A stretch of 64,000 bases of DNA, taken from assembly GCA_024349765.1 (NCBI GenBank), contig AP026073.1:124001-188000 (forward strand), in the 5' to 3' direction. Positions 41,668 to 48,939 of this stretch are shown piece by piece; the stretch's first letter is position 1, and the number at the start of each line of letters is the position of its first letter. Origin of the DNA: Streptomyces nigrescens. Its GTDB lineage: Bacteria > Actinomycetota > Actinomycetes > Streptomycetales > Streptomycetaceae. The notes beneath the pieces were generated by a model. It worked only from the letters and a program-made list of their open reading frames with translations, was not told where the DNA came from and ran no database searches. A program made the position numbers and the translations under genes.

Positions 41668-41864
41668 GCGGCAATCGGTACCACGAACGCCCTGTGTCAC
41701 TCGGTGAGCCGTACGCCGATCTCAGCCCCGACCCCGTTCCCGGCTGTGCCGAGTGCAGCGCGCTGGACGAGGAGCGCTACGAGGCCCGGAAGCGCCGGAA
41801 GTTCGCTGCTGCCGTCGTCGCAGGCCAACGGATCAGAAACCACGGGCGTGGTCACCATGCCTGA
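41664..41864 (+). CDS. Small conserved protein with CAECSAL motif, locus 1
   Basis: 66 aa, hypothetical. Core DLSPDPVPGCAECSALDEERYEARKRR and a C-terminal HGRGHHA. The paralogue at 61624-61818 has DLTPDPVPGCPKCAELDATRYKARKRR (landmark TPDPVPGCPKC), so the two-Cys motif and charged helix are conserved. Translationally coupled to the 20-aa frame before it and overlapping the next gene by eight bases. Function unknown; possibly a zinc or redox peptide paired with the XRE regulator encoded divergently. Confidence 0.7.
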   Translation: MSGNRYHERPVSLGEPYADLSPDPVPGCAECSALDEERYEARKRRKFAAAVVAGQRIRNHGRGHHA

Positions 41865-42060
41865 GCAGCACATGCGATGCCCCTTCGGGTGGCACGAGAT
41901 CGCACGGATATGCGGCGGGACGTTCCGCTGCGACGATCACGGTGTGACAGTCGTGGTCCACGACACGGAGCGCCTCGACCTCCCCGGCCGACTGGACCGG
42001 GTCGAGCACCAGTCGGCGGAGGTCACAGAGAACACCAGGGGAGCCGGCCGGCCCCGGTGA
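41857..42060 (+). CDS. Small Cys/His-rich hypothetical protein
   Basis: 67 aa from ATG 41857. The N-terminal half MRCPFGWHEIARICGGTFRCDDH has four Cys/His candidates for metal binding; the rest is acidic and polar. It starts MPEQ, as does the gene in the same place at the paralogous locus (61458-61631), but the rest differs. Not recognised as a known family. Confidence 0.55.
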   Translation: MPEQHMRCPFGWHEIARICGGTFRCDDHGVTVVVHDTERLDLPGRLDRVEHQSAEVTENTRGAGRPR

Positions 42061-42253
42061 TCAGCGCAGTGATCGCATTCCTGCTCCACCAACCCCCGGC
42101 TACCTGTGGCCGGGCGTGCTCCTCACGGAGGGCCCACACAATTCCCCCCGGCCCCAGTCCCGCCATACCAAGGGCGGCGGGACGAAGAGGGGAGCGCGGA
42201 GGACGTCCGCGGTTCTGGTGCGGAACTGCGGATGGCCCCATCACGGGAACCCG

Positions 42254-42305
42254 TGCAAGTTCGTGCAAGTTCGCTGCGTTATATAAGGAGTTGAGTGCAA
42301 GCTCG
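42254..42305 (+). promoter_or_regulatory. Direct-repeat operator upstream of cassette A
   Basis: TGCAAGTTCG is present twice in direct tandem (42254-42263, 42264-42273), with a third copy TGCAAGCTCG at 42296-42305. TATATA (42280-42285) between them looks like a -10 element. Probably bound by the cassette XRE protein. Confidence 0.65.
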
Positions 42306-42336
42306 TACACGTCCACCGCGAACGAGGGAGGTCACC

Positions 42337-42564
42337 ATGGCTCTGCACATGCTCGGCAAGGACCCCGAGTCGCCCGAGGGCAAGTCGCCGACCGTGTACT
42401 ACGACGACCAGACCGACAACTACGTAGTACAAGGGTGGAAGGTCCTGGACGACGAGCGGCTGTCCCAGCTCGACCTCCCGTCCCACGAGACGGTTGTCGA
42501 GATCCCCAAGCGCATGATGCAGTTCTTCCCGGAGGTGAGCGGTGGTCGAGGAACCGACGTTTGA
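42337..42564 (+). CDS. Cassette A gene 1: small hypothetical protein
   Basis: 75 aa. GGGAGG stands five bases before ATG 42337. Core SPTVYYDDQTDNYVVQGWKV, SQLDLPSHETVVEIPKRMM. The equivalent in cassette B (57221-57484) has SPTIWLDQDSGDLLIQSYKA and DVPDHETIIRLPAVMLKY, so the pair shares a compact beta-rich pattern: substrate-like D-Q-D/D-N-Y, then HETVxEIP. Overlaps gene 2 by 23 bases. Such small proteins commonly precede DUF6879 genes in Streptomyces; function unknown. Confidence 0.75.
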   Translation: MALHMLGKDPESPEGKSPTVYYDDQTDNYVVQGWKVLDDERLSQLDLPSHETVVEIPKRMMQFFPEVSGGRGTDV

Positions 42565-43069
42565 AGAACTGTTCCGACAGGCCAAGCACTCCGCCGTGCA
42601 TCTGGAGATGCGGGACGGCTACATGCGGTCTGACCCGAGCTTCATCTCCTGGCAGCACGATCCCGGCAGCCTCCTGTCCGAGTGGGACCCGGAGTCGCGC
42701 CCTTGGCTTGCACTGATGCAGGAGATCACCGACCGCGGGGTGGAGGTTCGTCGCGCCCGGGTCTTCTCGGAGCCGATGAGCGACTACCTTCGCTTCGAGC
42801 ACTGCCTCACGCCGGCCAACATTGCGGCCGGAGAACAGGTTCGGTGGCTCCCGCGCCGCAGGGCTTCGGATCTGGCTCTCCCCGGCAACGACTTCTGGCT
42901 CTTCGATGACAGCCTCGTCGTGTTCCTGCACTTCACCGGCGAAGGAGAACTATCCCCCGAGGGCGATGAGGAGCGAACGGCCGAGCCGTCAGTGGTGCGT
43001 CTGTGCTCCGCTGCCTTCGAGTCGGTTTGGCGACGCGCGGTGCCTCATGAGGAGTACAGGCCGGTCTGA
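42542..43069 (+). CDS. Cassette A gene 2: DUF6879 protein
   Basis: 175 aa. Shared with its paralogue at 57465-57983: AKHSAVHLEMRD, then RGVEVRRARVFSEPMSDYLRFEH, AAGEQVRWLPRRRASDLALPG, a DFWLFDD-type strand and C-terminal VPHEEYRPV. This is a known Streptomyces family of unknown function found next to XRE/DUF5753 regulators. GTG 42542 has GGAGGTGAGC just upstream, inside gene 1, so the genes are coupled. Confidence 0.85.
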   Translation: MVEEPTFEELFRQAKHSAVHLEMRDGYMRSDPSFISWQHDPGSLLSEWDPESRPWLALMQEITDRGVEVRRARVFSEPMSDYLRFEHCLTPANIAAGEQVRWLPRRRASDLALPGNDFWLFDDSLVVFLHFTGEGELSPEGDEERTAEPSVVRLCSAAFESVWRRAVPHEEYRPV

Positions 43070-43097
43070 ACCATCGCTCGCCCAAGGCTGAACATCT

Positions 43098-43952
43098 GTG
43101 TCCTCGTCGTCGCCTCCCTCCAGCGTCCAGGAGGCCAGGGAAGCGCTCGGGAAGCGCCTCCGAGAGATCCGTAAAGACTCCGGTCTGACTGCTCGTGCCC
43201 TGGCAGCGGCGGCGGGGTGGCATGAATCGAAGAGTTCACGGCTTGAGAACGGCAGGACCCCCCCTTCCGATGAGGACATCCGAGTCTGGACCCGCATCTG
43301 CCACGCCGAGGAACAAGCCGCGGACCTCATTGCCACAGCTCGTGGCATCGATGGCATGTACGTCGAGTGGCGCCGCCTGGAGAGCGCCGGCCTGAAACGC
43401 GTCCAGGAGTCTGTACTGCCACTATTCGAGCGAACCGTCTGGTTCCGCTTCTATCAGTCCCAAGTCGTTCCCGGCCTGCTCCAGACCGAGGACTACACCC
43501 GAGCCATCCTCAACACGGTCGTTGCGATGAGGCAGACGCCTGACGACGTCGAAGAGGCCGTTGCCGCACGCATGAACCGTCAACGCATTCTGCACAGGGG
43601 AGGGCGTCGCTTCGCCTTCCTGATTGAGGAATGGGTACTTCGTTCCATCATCGGCACGCACGCCACGATGGCGGACCAACTCGGCCACCTCATCGGGGTG
43701 ACCACCGCCCCCGCTCTGAGCCTTGGTGTGATCCCCATGGGCGTTGTGCGAGGCAACGCGTGGCCTGCCGAAGCCTTCTCCATGTACGACGACAAACAGG
43801 TATCCGCAGAGCTTGTGTCCGCCGGCCTCACCGTGACGCAGCCACGCGAGGTCGCCGAGTACGCGAAGACCTTCAGCGAGCTGGCAGGTATCGCCGTCTA
43901 TGGAGCCTCCGCCAGGAAGCTGATCACGTCAGCAATCGCCGCCCTTGGGTGA
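43098..43952 (+). CDS. Cassette A gene 3: XRE regulator with DUF5753 domain
   Basis: 284 aa. XRE helix-turn-helix at about 12-75 (LGKRLREIRKDSGLTARALA; KSSRLENGRTPPS) and DUF5753 (about 95-280) with VPGLLQTEDYTRAILN and RRFAFLIEEWVLR. It differs from the locus 1 and 2 regulators in spacing and in having a V-S-S-S-S N-terminus, and matches the cassette B protein (57987-58835) closely. Likely binds the tandem direct repeats located before gene 1 and after its own stop. Confidence 0.88.
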   Translation: MSSSSPPSSVQEAREALGKRLREIRKDSGLTARALAAAAGWHESKSSRLENGRTPPSDEDIRVWTRICHAEEQAADLIATARGIDGMYVEWRRLESAGLKRVQESVLPLFERTVWFRFYQSQVVPGLLQTEDYTRAILNTVVAMRQTPDDVEEAVAARMNRQRILHRGGRRFAFLIEEWVLRSIIGTHATMADQLGHLIGVTTAPALSLGVIPMGVVRGNAWPAEAFSMYDDKQVSAELVSAGLTVTQPREVAEYAKTFSELAGIAVYGASARKLITSAIAALG

Positions 43953-43957
43953 ATTCA

Positions 43958-43977
43958 TGCAAGTCCATAGAAGTTCG
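43958..43977 (+). promoter_or_regulatory. Direct-repeat site downstream of cassette A regulator
   Basis: TGCAAGTCCA-TAGAAGTTCG, two degenerate copies of the cassette A 10-bp repeat in direct tandem, five bases after the XRE stop. TTAGCC at 43995-44000 may be the -10 of a promoter for the following small genes. Confidence 0.5.
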
Positions 43978-44046
43978 TTGAGCCCGGTCGGCACTTAGCC
44001 GTTGACTGAAGCGAGACAACGCGCCAGGGCAAACCGCGGCGATGCC

Positions 44047-44171
44047 ATGACAAGTCCCATTCGGTACAGCCAACAGGCCGTGGAACTGCCCTTGACGGCT
44101 GGCTGCTCGAAGGGCTTCGAGTTCCCGGCTGCAAGCAATGCGCCGCATCGGAAGTGGAGGTTGAGAGATGA
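44047..44171 (+). pseudogene. Cassette A gene 4: MTSPIR peptide, frameshifted
   Basis: ATG 44047 encodes MTSPIRYSQQAVELPL, matching the cassette B peptide MTSPIRYRQTPIELSL. After codon 16 the frame drifts. Assuming one missing base at about 44092-44094 the sequence continues DGWLLEGLRVPGCKQCAAS and EVEVER, paralleling LDPWLLDTPK of cassette B, and the stop TGA then overlaps the ATG of gene 5 as ATGA. Without the correction the frame runs past gene 5's start to 44211. Either a real 1-nt deletion or a sequencing error. Confidence 0.6.
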
Positions 44172-44347
44172 GCGCTGTAGCGGTGGAGACGTTCGAGACG
44201 CGCACCCCTGATGCCGAAGGCTGGCACGGCGTCCCGTTCCGTCACCCTGCCGATATGGAGGCAGACGGCGGAAAGCACGACGGTGGCCCGATGCCCCCGG
44301 AGGCGCCCCGCGATCCGGCCCCGCAGCCCAGCGGCGGAGACAAGTAA
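44168..44347 (+). CDS. Cassette A gene 5: MAVAVET-type small protein
   Basis: 59 aa, too short for most gene finders. VAVETFETRTPDAEGWHGVPF, HPADMEADGGKHDGGPMPPE and a Pro-rich end. Its paralogue in cassette B (59378-59551) is about 80 percent identical by eye, which makes this a real gene: the change pattern conserves protein. Acidic, without signal peptide or TM segment, single Trp. Unknown function; the only marked features are HPADMEADGG and the PMPPEAPR tail. Confidence 0.8.
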   Translation: MSAVAVETFETRTPDAEGWHGVPFRHPADMEADGGKHDGGPMPPEAPRDPAPQPSGGDK

Positions 44348-44493
44348 GCCGGCCTCCTGAGACTCCCGTCCTCCCGAGATGGCGGCGGCGCCAGGCCGGT
44401 AGGGGCGGGTTCCGGATGAGCTGGTCCGGGGCCGACTTTCGCAAACGCGGGGGTCGGCCCCTCAGGGGTGCATTTATCGGGATCGGAGTCAGA

Positions 44494-44682
44494 GTGAGTA
44501 ACGAGGAGCCCGTTCAGCAGTGGGAAGAGCGTGCCGGTGGCTTATCCCCGATATGGGGCAACACTCCAGCCGTCGTGAAAGTACCCGATGGAGAAGAGAT
44601 TCCGCCCTGCCCTTTCCCGTGCGCCTTGTGTGCCACTCGCCCCGCCGGCGGAAGGCTGAAGGGCTCCTGGTGGACGGAATAG
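44494..44682 (+). CDS. Small PPCPxxCxxC-motif protein
   Basis: 62 aa from GTG 44494 (GGAG five bases upstream). Ends VKVPDGEEIPPCPFPCALCATRPAG plus a short tail; the motif PPCPFPCALC recurs as PPCPFLCPDC in the cassette B peptide (58935-59150) and PPCPYPCTPC at 61458-61631. Three Cys in CxxxC-xx-C spacing may bind metal. Position after cassette A links it to the regulator/small-protein islands. Unknown function. Confidence 0.6.
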   Translation: MSNEEPVQQWEERAGGLSPIWGNTPAVVKVPDGEEIPPCPFPCALCATRPAGGRLKGSWWTE

Positions 44683-44740
44683 AACACAAGACGCCAGACG
44701 GGGCACCCCGAGAGCCCCGGAAACAGCCGCGTCTCTCGGT

Positions 44741-45652
44741 TCAGGCCGGTGGGAGGGCCAGCGAGGCCGTCACCACCACCGGTGCCACCCGCCCCGCCGC
44801 GCGCAGCCCGTCGGCGACCATCTCCACCAGCCAGACCGCGAGGTCCGGCGACCACTCCCGGGTGGTGCAGCCGAACCGGAACGCCTCGTGCATGCCCTCG
44901 GTGTGCACCCCGCGACCCAGATCGAGGTCCAGCCCGGGCGGGCCGACCGGGGACGTGACGGACGTCGCGGAGCGCGCCCCGGGCGGCAGGACCTCCACCG
45001 CACCGTCCGCCATCTCCCGCACCGCCTCGCGGACGGCCGCGGCATCGTCCCCGGTCACCGCGTCCTTCCCGGGGTGGCAGGAGACCGTCAGCACGACCTC
45101 GTGCCGGGCGTCCGGATCCGCCAGGGCGAACCACGGCGCCAACTCGGTCTGGTGGAAGGCGGTGTTGCGCCGGGCCGCCGGCAGTGGCAGCAGGGCGTGC
45201 AGACCGGTGAACGTCATGGTGCCCACCCGGGCCAGCGTCTCGGCCAGCACCAGGGCGATCGGCCGGACGGGCAGACCGAGCCGCGGCGGGTCGGTGAGTG
45301 CCCCGGCCTGCAGCCAGGCCAGTTGGCGCACCCGGCCGTCCGGCGTCCAGTCGCCGCCCACCTCCTCGTGCGCCCATGCGGTGGGCTCGTGCCGGGCGGT
45401 GACCCGTCCGTTCTCGGTCAGCCAGCGGCTCACGGTCTGCCAGCCGTAGGCACCGGCCCGGTCGAGCGCGAGGGAGAGCACCTCCTCCTCGAGGGAGTCC
45501 TCCTCGGGGGAGGTGTCCTCGGCGGTGTGCTCGCCGGCGTTCTCCTCGGCGGCTTCCGCTTCGGTGAAGTCCTCGACGACGCGGTCGAACCACGGTGCGC
45601 GCCGGAGGACGCCGTGCAGGCCGATGATCACGGTGGGGGGAAACACAGGCAC
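44741..45652 (-). CDS. Hypothetical protein (acidic insert, enzyme-like)
   Basis: 303 aa, not recognised. N-terminal VFPPTVIIGLHGVLRRAPWFDRVVEDF, an acidic low-complexity stretch (about 32-57, TEAEAAEENAGEHTAEDTSP in part), then a mixed fold with RTVGTMTFTGLHALLPLPAARR-like strand/loop sequence and a terminal VAPVVVTASLALPPA. No signal peptide or TM segment. GTG 45652 start. A terminator separates it from the secreted-protein gene upstream. Confidence 0.6.
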   Translation of the reverse strand: MPVFPPTVIIGLHGVLRRAPWFDRVVEDFTEAEAAEENAGEHTAEDTSPEEDSLEEEVLSLALDRAGAYGWQTVSRWLTENGRVTARHEPTAWAHEEVGGDWTPDGRVRQLAWLQAGALTDPPRLGLPVRPIALVLAETLARVGTMTFTGLHALLPLPAARRNTAFHQTELAPWFALADPDARHEVVLTVSCHPGKDAVTGDDAAAVREAVREMADGAVEVLPPGARSATSVTSPVGPPGLDLDLGRGVHTEGMHEAFRFGCTTREWSPDLAVWLVEMVADGLRAAGRVAPVVVTASLALPPA

Positions 45653-45674
45653 TCCGCACTCCCGGAAAGACGGA

Positions 45675-45703
45675 CGGCGCCGGAAGGCTACCTTCCGGCG
45701 CCG
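45675..45703. terminator. Hairpin terminator
   Basis: GGCGCCGGAAGG and CCTTCCGGCGCC around CTA, with one further C-G pair at each end (13 bp); lies between two minus-strand genes, just after the stop of the secreted-protein gene. Confidence 0.8.
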
Positions 45704-45717
45704 CCGTCAGGCCTTGC

Positions 45718-46221
45718 TCAGGTGCCGCAGAACAGCGTCTGCGTGTCGGTGATCTTCTTGTGGGCGTCGTCGGGGTACCCGATGATGTCCACGTCGATGA
45801 CGCTGCGGAACGAGTACTTCGCGACCAGGTTCGTGCACTTCCAGGCGGCCGACGCCCGCTTGCCGCTGCCGCCGCCGGAGTAGACGGTCTTGACGCCCTT
45901 GTTGAGGGTGTACCAGTGGCCGTTGTTCTTGACCTGGAGCCACACCGTGACCTTGGCCTTCTTCGCCGGGCCGTTCAGCCGCTTCCACCAGCCGTGCGCG
46001 TTGATGGCACCGCGCACCGTGTGCGAGAAGTGCACCCGGTCGCCCTCGGTCACGAAGGCCCCGACGCCGCCCCCGGCCGCCACGCCCGGCCCGTGGCCGT
46101 TGCTGTAGGTGCTGCTCGGCGGCTGCGTCGGTTCGCGGTCGTCGGCCTGGGCCGGGGCGGTGGCGGCGACGGCCAGCAGGCCGGCCAGGGCAGCGGAAGC
46201 GGCCCCCGTACGGATGCGCAC
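45718..46221 (-). CDS. Secreted hypothetical protein
   Basis: 167 aa. Signal peptide AALAGLLAVAATAPAQA with cleavage near QADD. The mature part is Gly/Lys-rich with aromatic residues (TVRGAINAHGWWKRL, VWLQVKNNGHWYTLNKG) and two Cys, AWKCTN and the terminal FCGT, that could form a disulfide. No known domain recognised; the pattern resembles small secreted Streptomyces proteins with beta-sandwich folds. GTG 46221 with AAGGGGGA six bases upstream is preferred. Confidence 0.65.
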   Translation of the reverse strand: MRIRTGAASAALAGLLAVAATAPAQADDREPTQPPSSTYSNGHGPGVAAGGGVGAFVTEGDRVHFSHTVRGAINAHGWWKRLNGPAKKAKVTVWLQVKNNGHWYTLNKGVKTVYSGGGSGKRASAAWKCTNLVAKYSFRSVIDVDIIGYPDDAHKKITDTQTLFCGT

Positions 46222-46361
46222 GTGAATGTCCCCCTTGATGTGCGGTCGTGTCATACCTGACGCCGCACCCAACCACGCGGGCGATCCACCGGCAATTGTC
46301 CTCCGGGACAGGGCCGGACACCGGACGTCCCGGCGCGGCTCGGTGACGGTGTGTCAGCACC

Positions 46362-47171
46362 TCACTCCGGGGTCTGCCCCTGCTCCTTCAGCCACTGTTC
46401 CAGTTCGGCTTGGACGCGGCGGTCCATCGCCATGGAGAGTTCGGCCTCCACGACGCCCTTGGAGAGCGGGCGGAGGGCCTCGATGGTGCGGGCTATCCGC
46501 TCGACCTCCTGCGCGGTGGGCGGGTTCGTCGCCGTGGCCCGTTCGAGGATGTCGGACAGGACGTGGGTGCGGATGAGGGTGGTGAAGACGTCGGCGAGGG
46601 CGTCGGCGTGGGCGCGCACCCTGCGGCCGGCCTCCAGGACGGCGGCCAGCGGTACGCCCTTGTTGACGAGCTCGGTGGAGGCGTCCAGGAGGCGGCGGCT
46701 GATGTGCACGAACTCGTCGCCGTCGACGGCCAGATAGCCGATGTCGAGGGAGGCGGAGAGGTTCTCCGCGGTGATGTCCTCGCTGAAGTGGTCGGCGAGC
46801 TGCTCCGGGCTGAGGCGGACCGGGGTCTCCTCGGACCACGGGGGCAGCAACGGGCTCTGCAGGCCGAGGAGTTCGCCGACGTCGCGGCCGGACTCGAAGG
46901 CGGCGAGGAGCTCGGCGATCCCGCCGAGGGTGTGGCCGCGCTCCAGGAGGGCGCCGATGGTGCGCAGGCGGGCGAGGTGGTGCTCGTTGTACCAGGCGAT
47001 CCGGCCCTCGCGGCGGGGCGGCGGGATGAGCTTGCGTTCGCGGTAGAAGCGCAGCGTGCGGACCGTGATGCCGGCCTCCTCGGCCAGCTCGGTCATGCGG
47101 AATTCGCGCGCGGGGCGGTGGTCGTCCCCGGCCTCCGCGCGCTCGTCCTTCGGCTTCTCGTTCGCTGCCAC
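46362..47171 (-). CDS. MerR-family transcriptional regulator
   Basis: 269 aa. MerR helix-turn-helix (FRMTELAEEAGITVRTLRFY, landmark ITVRTLRFYRERKLIPPP), a coiled-coil linker and a long C-terminal effector region (about 110-265) of helices with no conserved Cys. Divergent from the flavin monooxygenase operon, which it probably controls; a dyad lies in between. GTG or ATG start at 47171 (MAANEKPKDERAE). Confidence 0.85.
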   Translation of the reverse strand: MAANEKPKDERAEAGDDHRPAREFRMTELAEEAGITVRTLRFYRERKLIPPPRREGRIAWYNEHHLARLRTIGALLERGHTLGGIAELLAAFESGRDVGELLGLQSPLLPPWSEETPVRLSPEQLADHFSEDITAENLSASLDIGYLAVDGDEFVHISRRLLDASTELVNKGVPLAAVLEAGRRVRAHADALADVFTTLIRTHVLSDILERATATNPPTAQEVERIARTIEALRPLSKGVVEAELSMAMDRRVQAELEQWLKEQGQTPE

Positions 47172-47290
47172 GGGGTCAGCCTATGCCGGGGGTGGGACAG
47201 CGGTCCGGGGTGCAACTGCCGGTAACTTCCTGCCGCCCGCCCCCTACCGCTCGGTACGTGGCTGCCCTACGCTCCCCCTTGTGTCCGATC

Positions 47291-47310
47291 GTGCCAGTGA
47301 TTGCTGGCGC
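47291..47310. promoter_or_regulatory. Dyad, candidate MerR operator
   Basis: GTGCCAG-TGATTG-CTGGCGC, arms matching at 6 of 7 positions, in the 229-bp divergent gap. TTGACG (47313-47318) follows it and may be the -35 of the monooxygenase operon. Confidence 0.5.
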
Positions 47311-47400
47311 GATTGACGGGCGGTGTGCGGAACGCCCCGTGGTCGCGGTATTCGTGGGCCGTGGGCGGGCAGGAAGAGCGTCGGACTCGGGAGGCGGCGG

Positions 47401-48939
47401 ATGGCCGGGCGCGAAGAGCAGCATGTGCGGGTGGCGGTGATCGGATCGGGATTCGGTGGTCTGGGGGCGGCGGTACGGCTGCGCCGCCAGGGGATCACCG
47501 ACTTCGTGGTCCTGGAGCGGGCCGACTCGGTGGGCGGGACCTGGCGGGACAACAGCTATCCGGGGTGCGCGTGCGACGTGCCCTCGCATCTGTACTCGTT
47601 CTCCTTCGCGCCCAATCCGGACTGGCCGCGGAATTTCTCCGGACAGCCCCATATCCGGGCGTATCTGGAGCGGGTGACCGACATCTTCGGATTGCGGCCG
47701 CACCTCAGGTTCAACTCCGAGGTACGGCACCTGCGGTGGAACGGCGACGCGCTGCACTGGGAGATCGAGACCGCGAACGGGGAGCTCACCGCCGATGTGG
47801 TGGTGTCGGCCACCGGCCCGCTGTCCGACCCGAAGGTCCCGGACATTCCGGGGCTGGACTCCTTCCCGGGGAAGGTCTTCCACTCCGCGCGCTGGGACCA
47901 CGACTACGAGCTGCGCGGCAAGCGCGTCGCCATGATCGGCACCGGCGCCTCGGCGATCCAGATCGTGCCCGCCATCCAGCCGGAGGTGGAGCGGCTCACG
48001 CTGTTCCAGCGCACCCCGCCGTGGGTGCTGCCGCGCGCCGACCGCCGGATCAGCGCCGTCGAGAAATGGCTGCACACCAAGGTCCCGGCGACCCGGGCCG
48101 CCCGCCGCCAACTGCTCTGGGGCATCCGGGAGTTGCAGGTCAGCGCGTTCACCAAGCGCCCCGACGAGCTGGGCCTGATCGAGTTCCTGGCCCGGAACCA
48201 CATGAAGAAGGCGGTCAAGGACCCGGCGCTGCGGGCCGCGCTGACGCCCGACTACCGCATCGGCTGCAAGCGGATCCTGCTCTCCAACACGTACTACCCG
48301 GCGCTCGCCCGGCCGAATGTGGACCTGGTGACCTCCGGCCTGAAGGAGGTGCGCGGAAACACCCTCATCGGCGCCGACGGAAGCGAAGTCGAGGCCGACG
48401 CCATCGTCTTCGGGACCGGATTCCATGTGACGGACATGCCCATCGCCCAGCGGGTGACCGGCGCCAAGGGCACCACGCTCGCCGAGGAATGGAAGGACGG
48501 AATGGCCTCACTGCGCGGCGCCAGCGCGGCCGGATTCCCGAATTTCCTCACCCTCATCGGGCCCAACACCGGACTCGGGAACAGCTCGATGATCCTGATG
48601 ATCGAGGCCCAGCTGAATTACCTGGCCGACTACCTCCGGCAGCTGGACCTGCTCGGCGAGAAGACCGCGCTGAGCGCCCGCCCGGAGGCGGTGGAGGAGT
48701 GGAACCGCATGATCCAGGAGAGGATGAAGCGCACCGTGTGGAACACCGGCGGCTGCGACAGCTGGTACCTCGACGCGAACGGGCGGAACACCACCGCCTG
48801 GCCCGGGACCACCGGCGAGTTCAAGCGGCTGACCCGCCAGGTCGACCTCGCCGAGTACGAGGTGCTGCGCCCGAAGACCGGTACCGCGGCCGCGCCCGTG
48901 GGCGCCTCCGCCGACGCCCGGGCGGAGGTGGCCGCATGA
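47401..48939 (+). CDS. Baeyer-Villiger type flavin monooxygenase
   Basis: 512 aa. FAD motif VIGSGFGGLGAAVRLR, then the Baeyer-Villiger fingerprint region FPGKVFHSARWDHD, NADPH motif MIGTGASAIQIVPAIQP and GFHVTDMP. Family resembles mycobacterial MymA and EthA. Converts ketones/aldehydes to esters using NADPH and O2, or oxidises sulfur/nitrogen groups. First gene of a three-gene operon with an alpha/beta hydrolase and an SDR, coupled by ATGA overlaps. Start ATG 47401; GGAGG about nine bases upstream. Confidence 0.88.
   Translation: MAGREEQHVRVAVIGSGFGGLGAAVRLRRQGITDFVVLERADSVGGTWRDNSYPGCACDVPSHLYSFSFAPNPDWPRNFSGQPHIRAYLERVTDIFGLRPHLRFNSEVRHLRWNGDALHWEIETANGELTADVVVSATGPLSDPKVPDIPGLDSFPGKVFHSARWDHDYELRGKRVAMIGTGASAIQIVPAIQPEVERLTLFQRTPPWVLPRADRRISAVEKWLHTKVPATRAARRQLLWGIRELQVSAFTKRPDELGLIEFLARNHMKKAVKDPALRAALTPDYRIGCKRILLSNTYYPALARPNVDLVTSGLKEVRGNTLIGADGSEVEADAIVFGTGFHVTDMPIAQRVTGAKGTTLAEEWKDGMASLRGASAAGFPNFLTLIGPNTGLGNSSMILMIEAQLNYLADYLRQLDLLGEKTALSARPEAVEEWNRMIQERMKRTVWNTGGCDSWYLDANGRNTTAWPGTTGEFKRLTRQVDLAEYEVLRPKTGTAAAPVGASADARAEVAA

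Noticed and set aside
40467-44682. Prophage or integrative element
   Set aside because: No integrase, attachment repeats, capsid or replication genes; regulators are chromosomal whiJ-type families.
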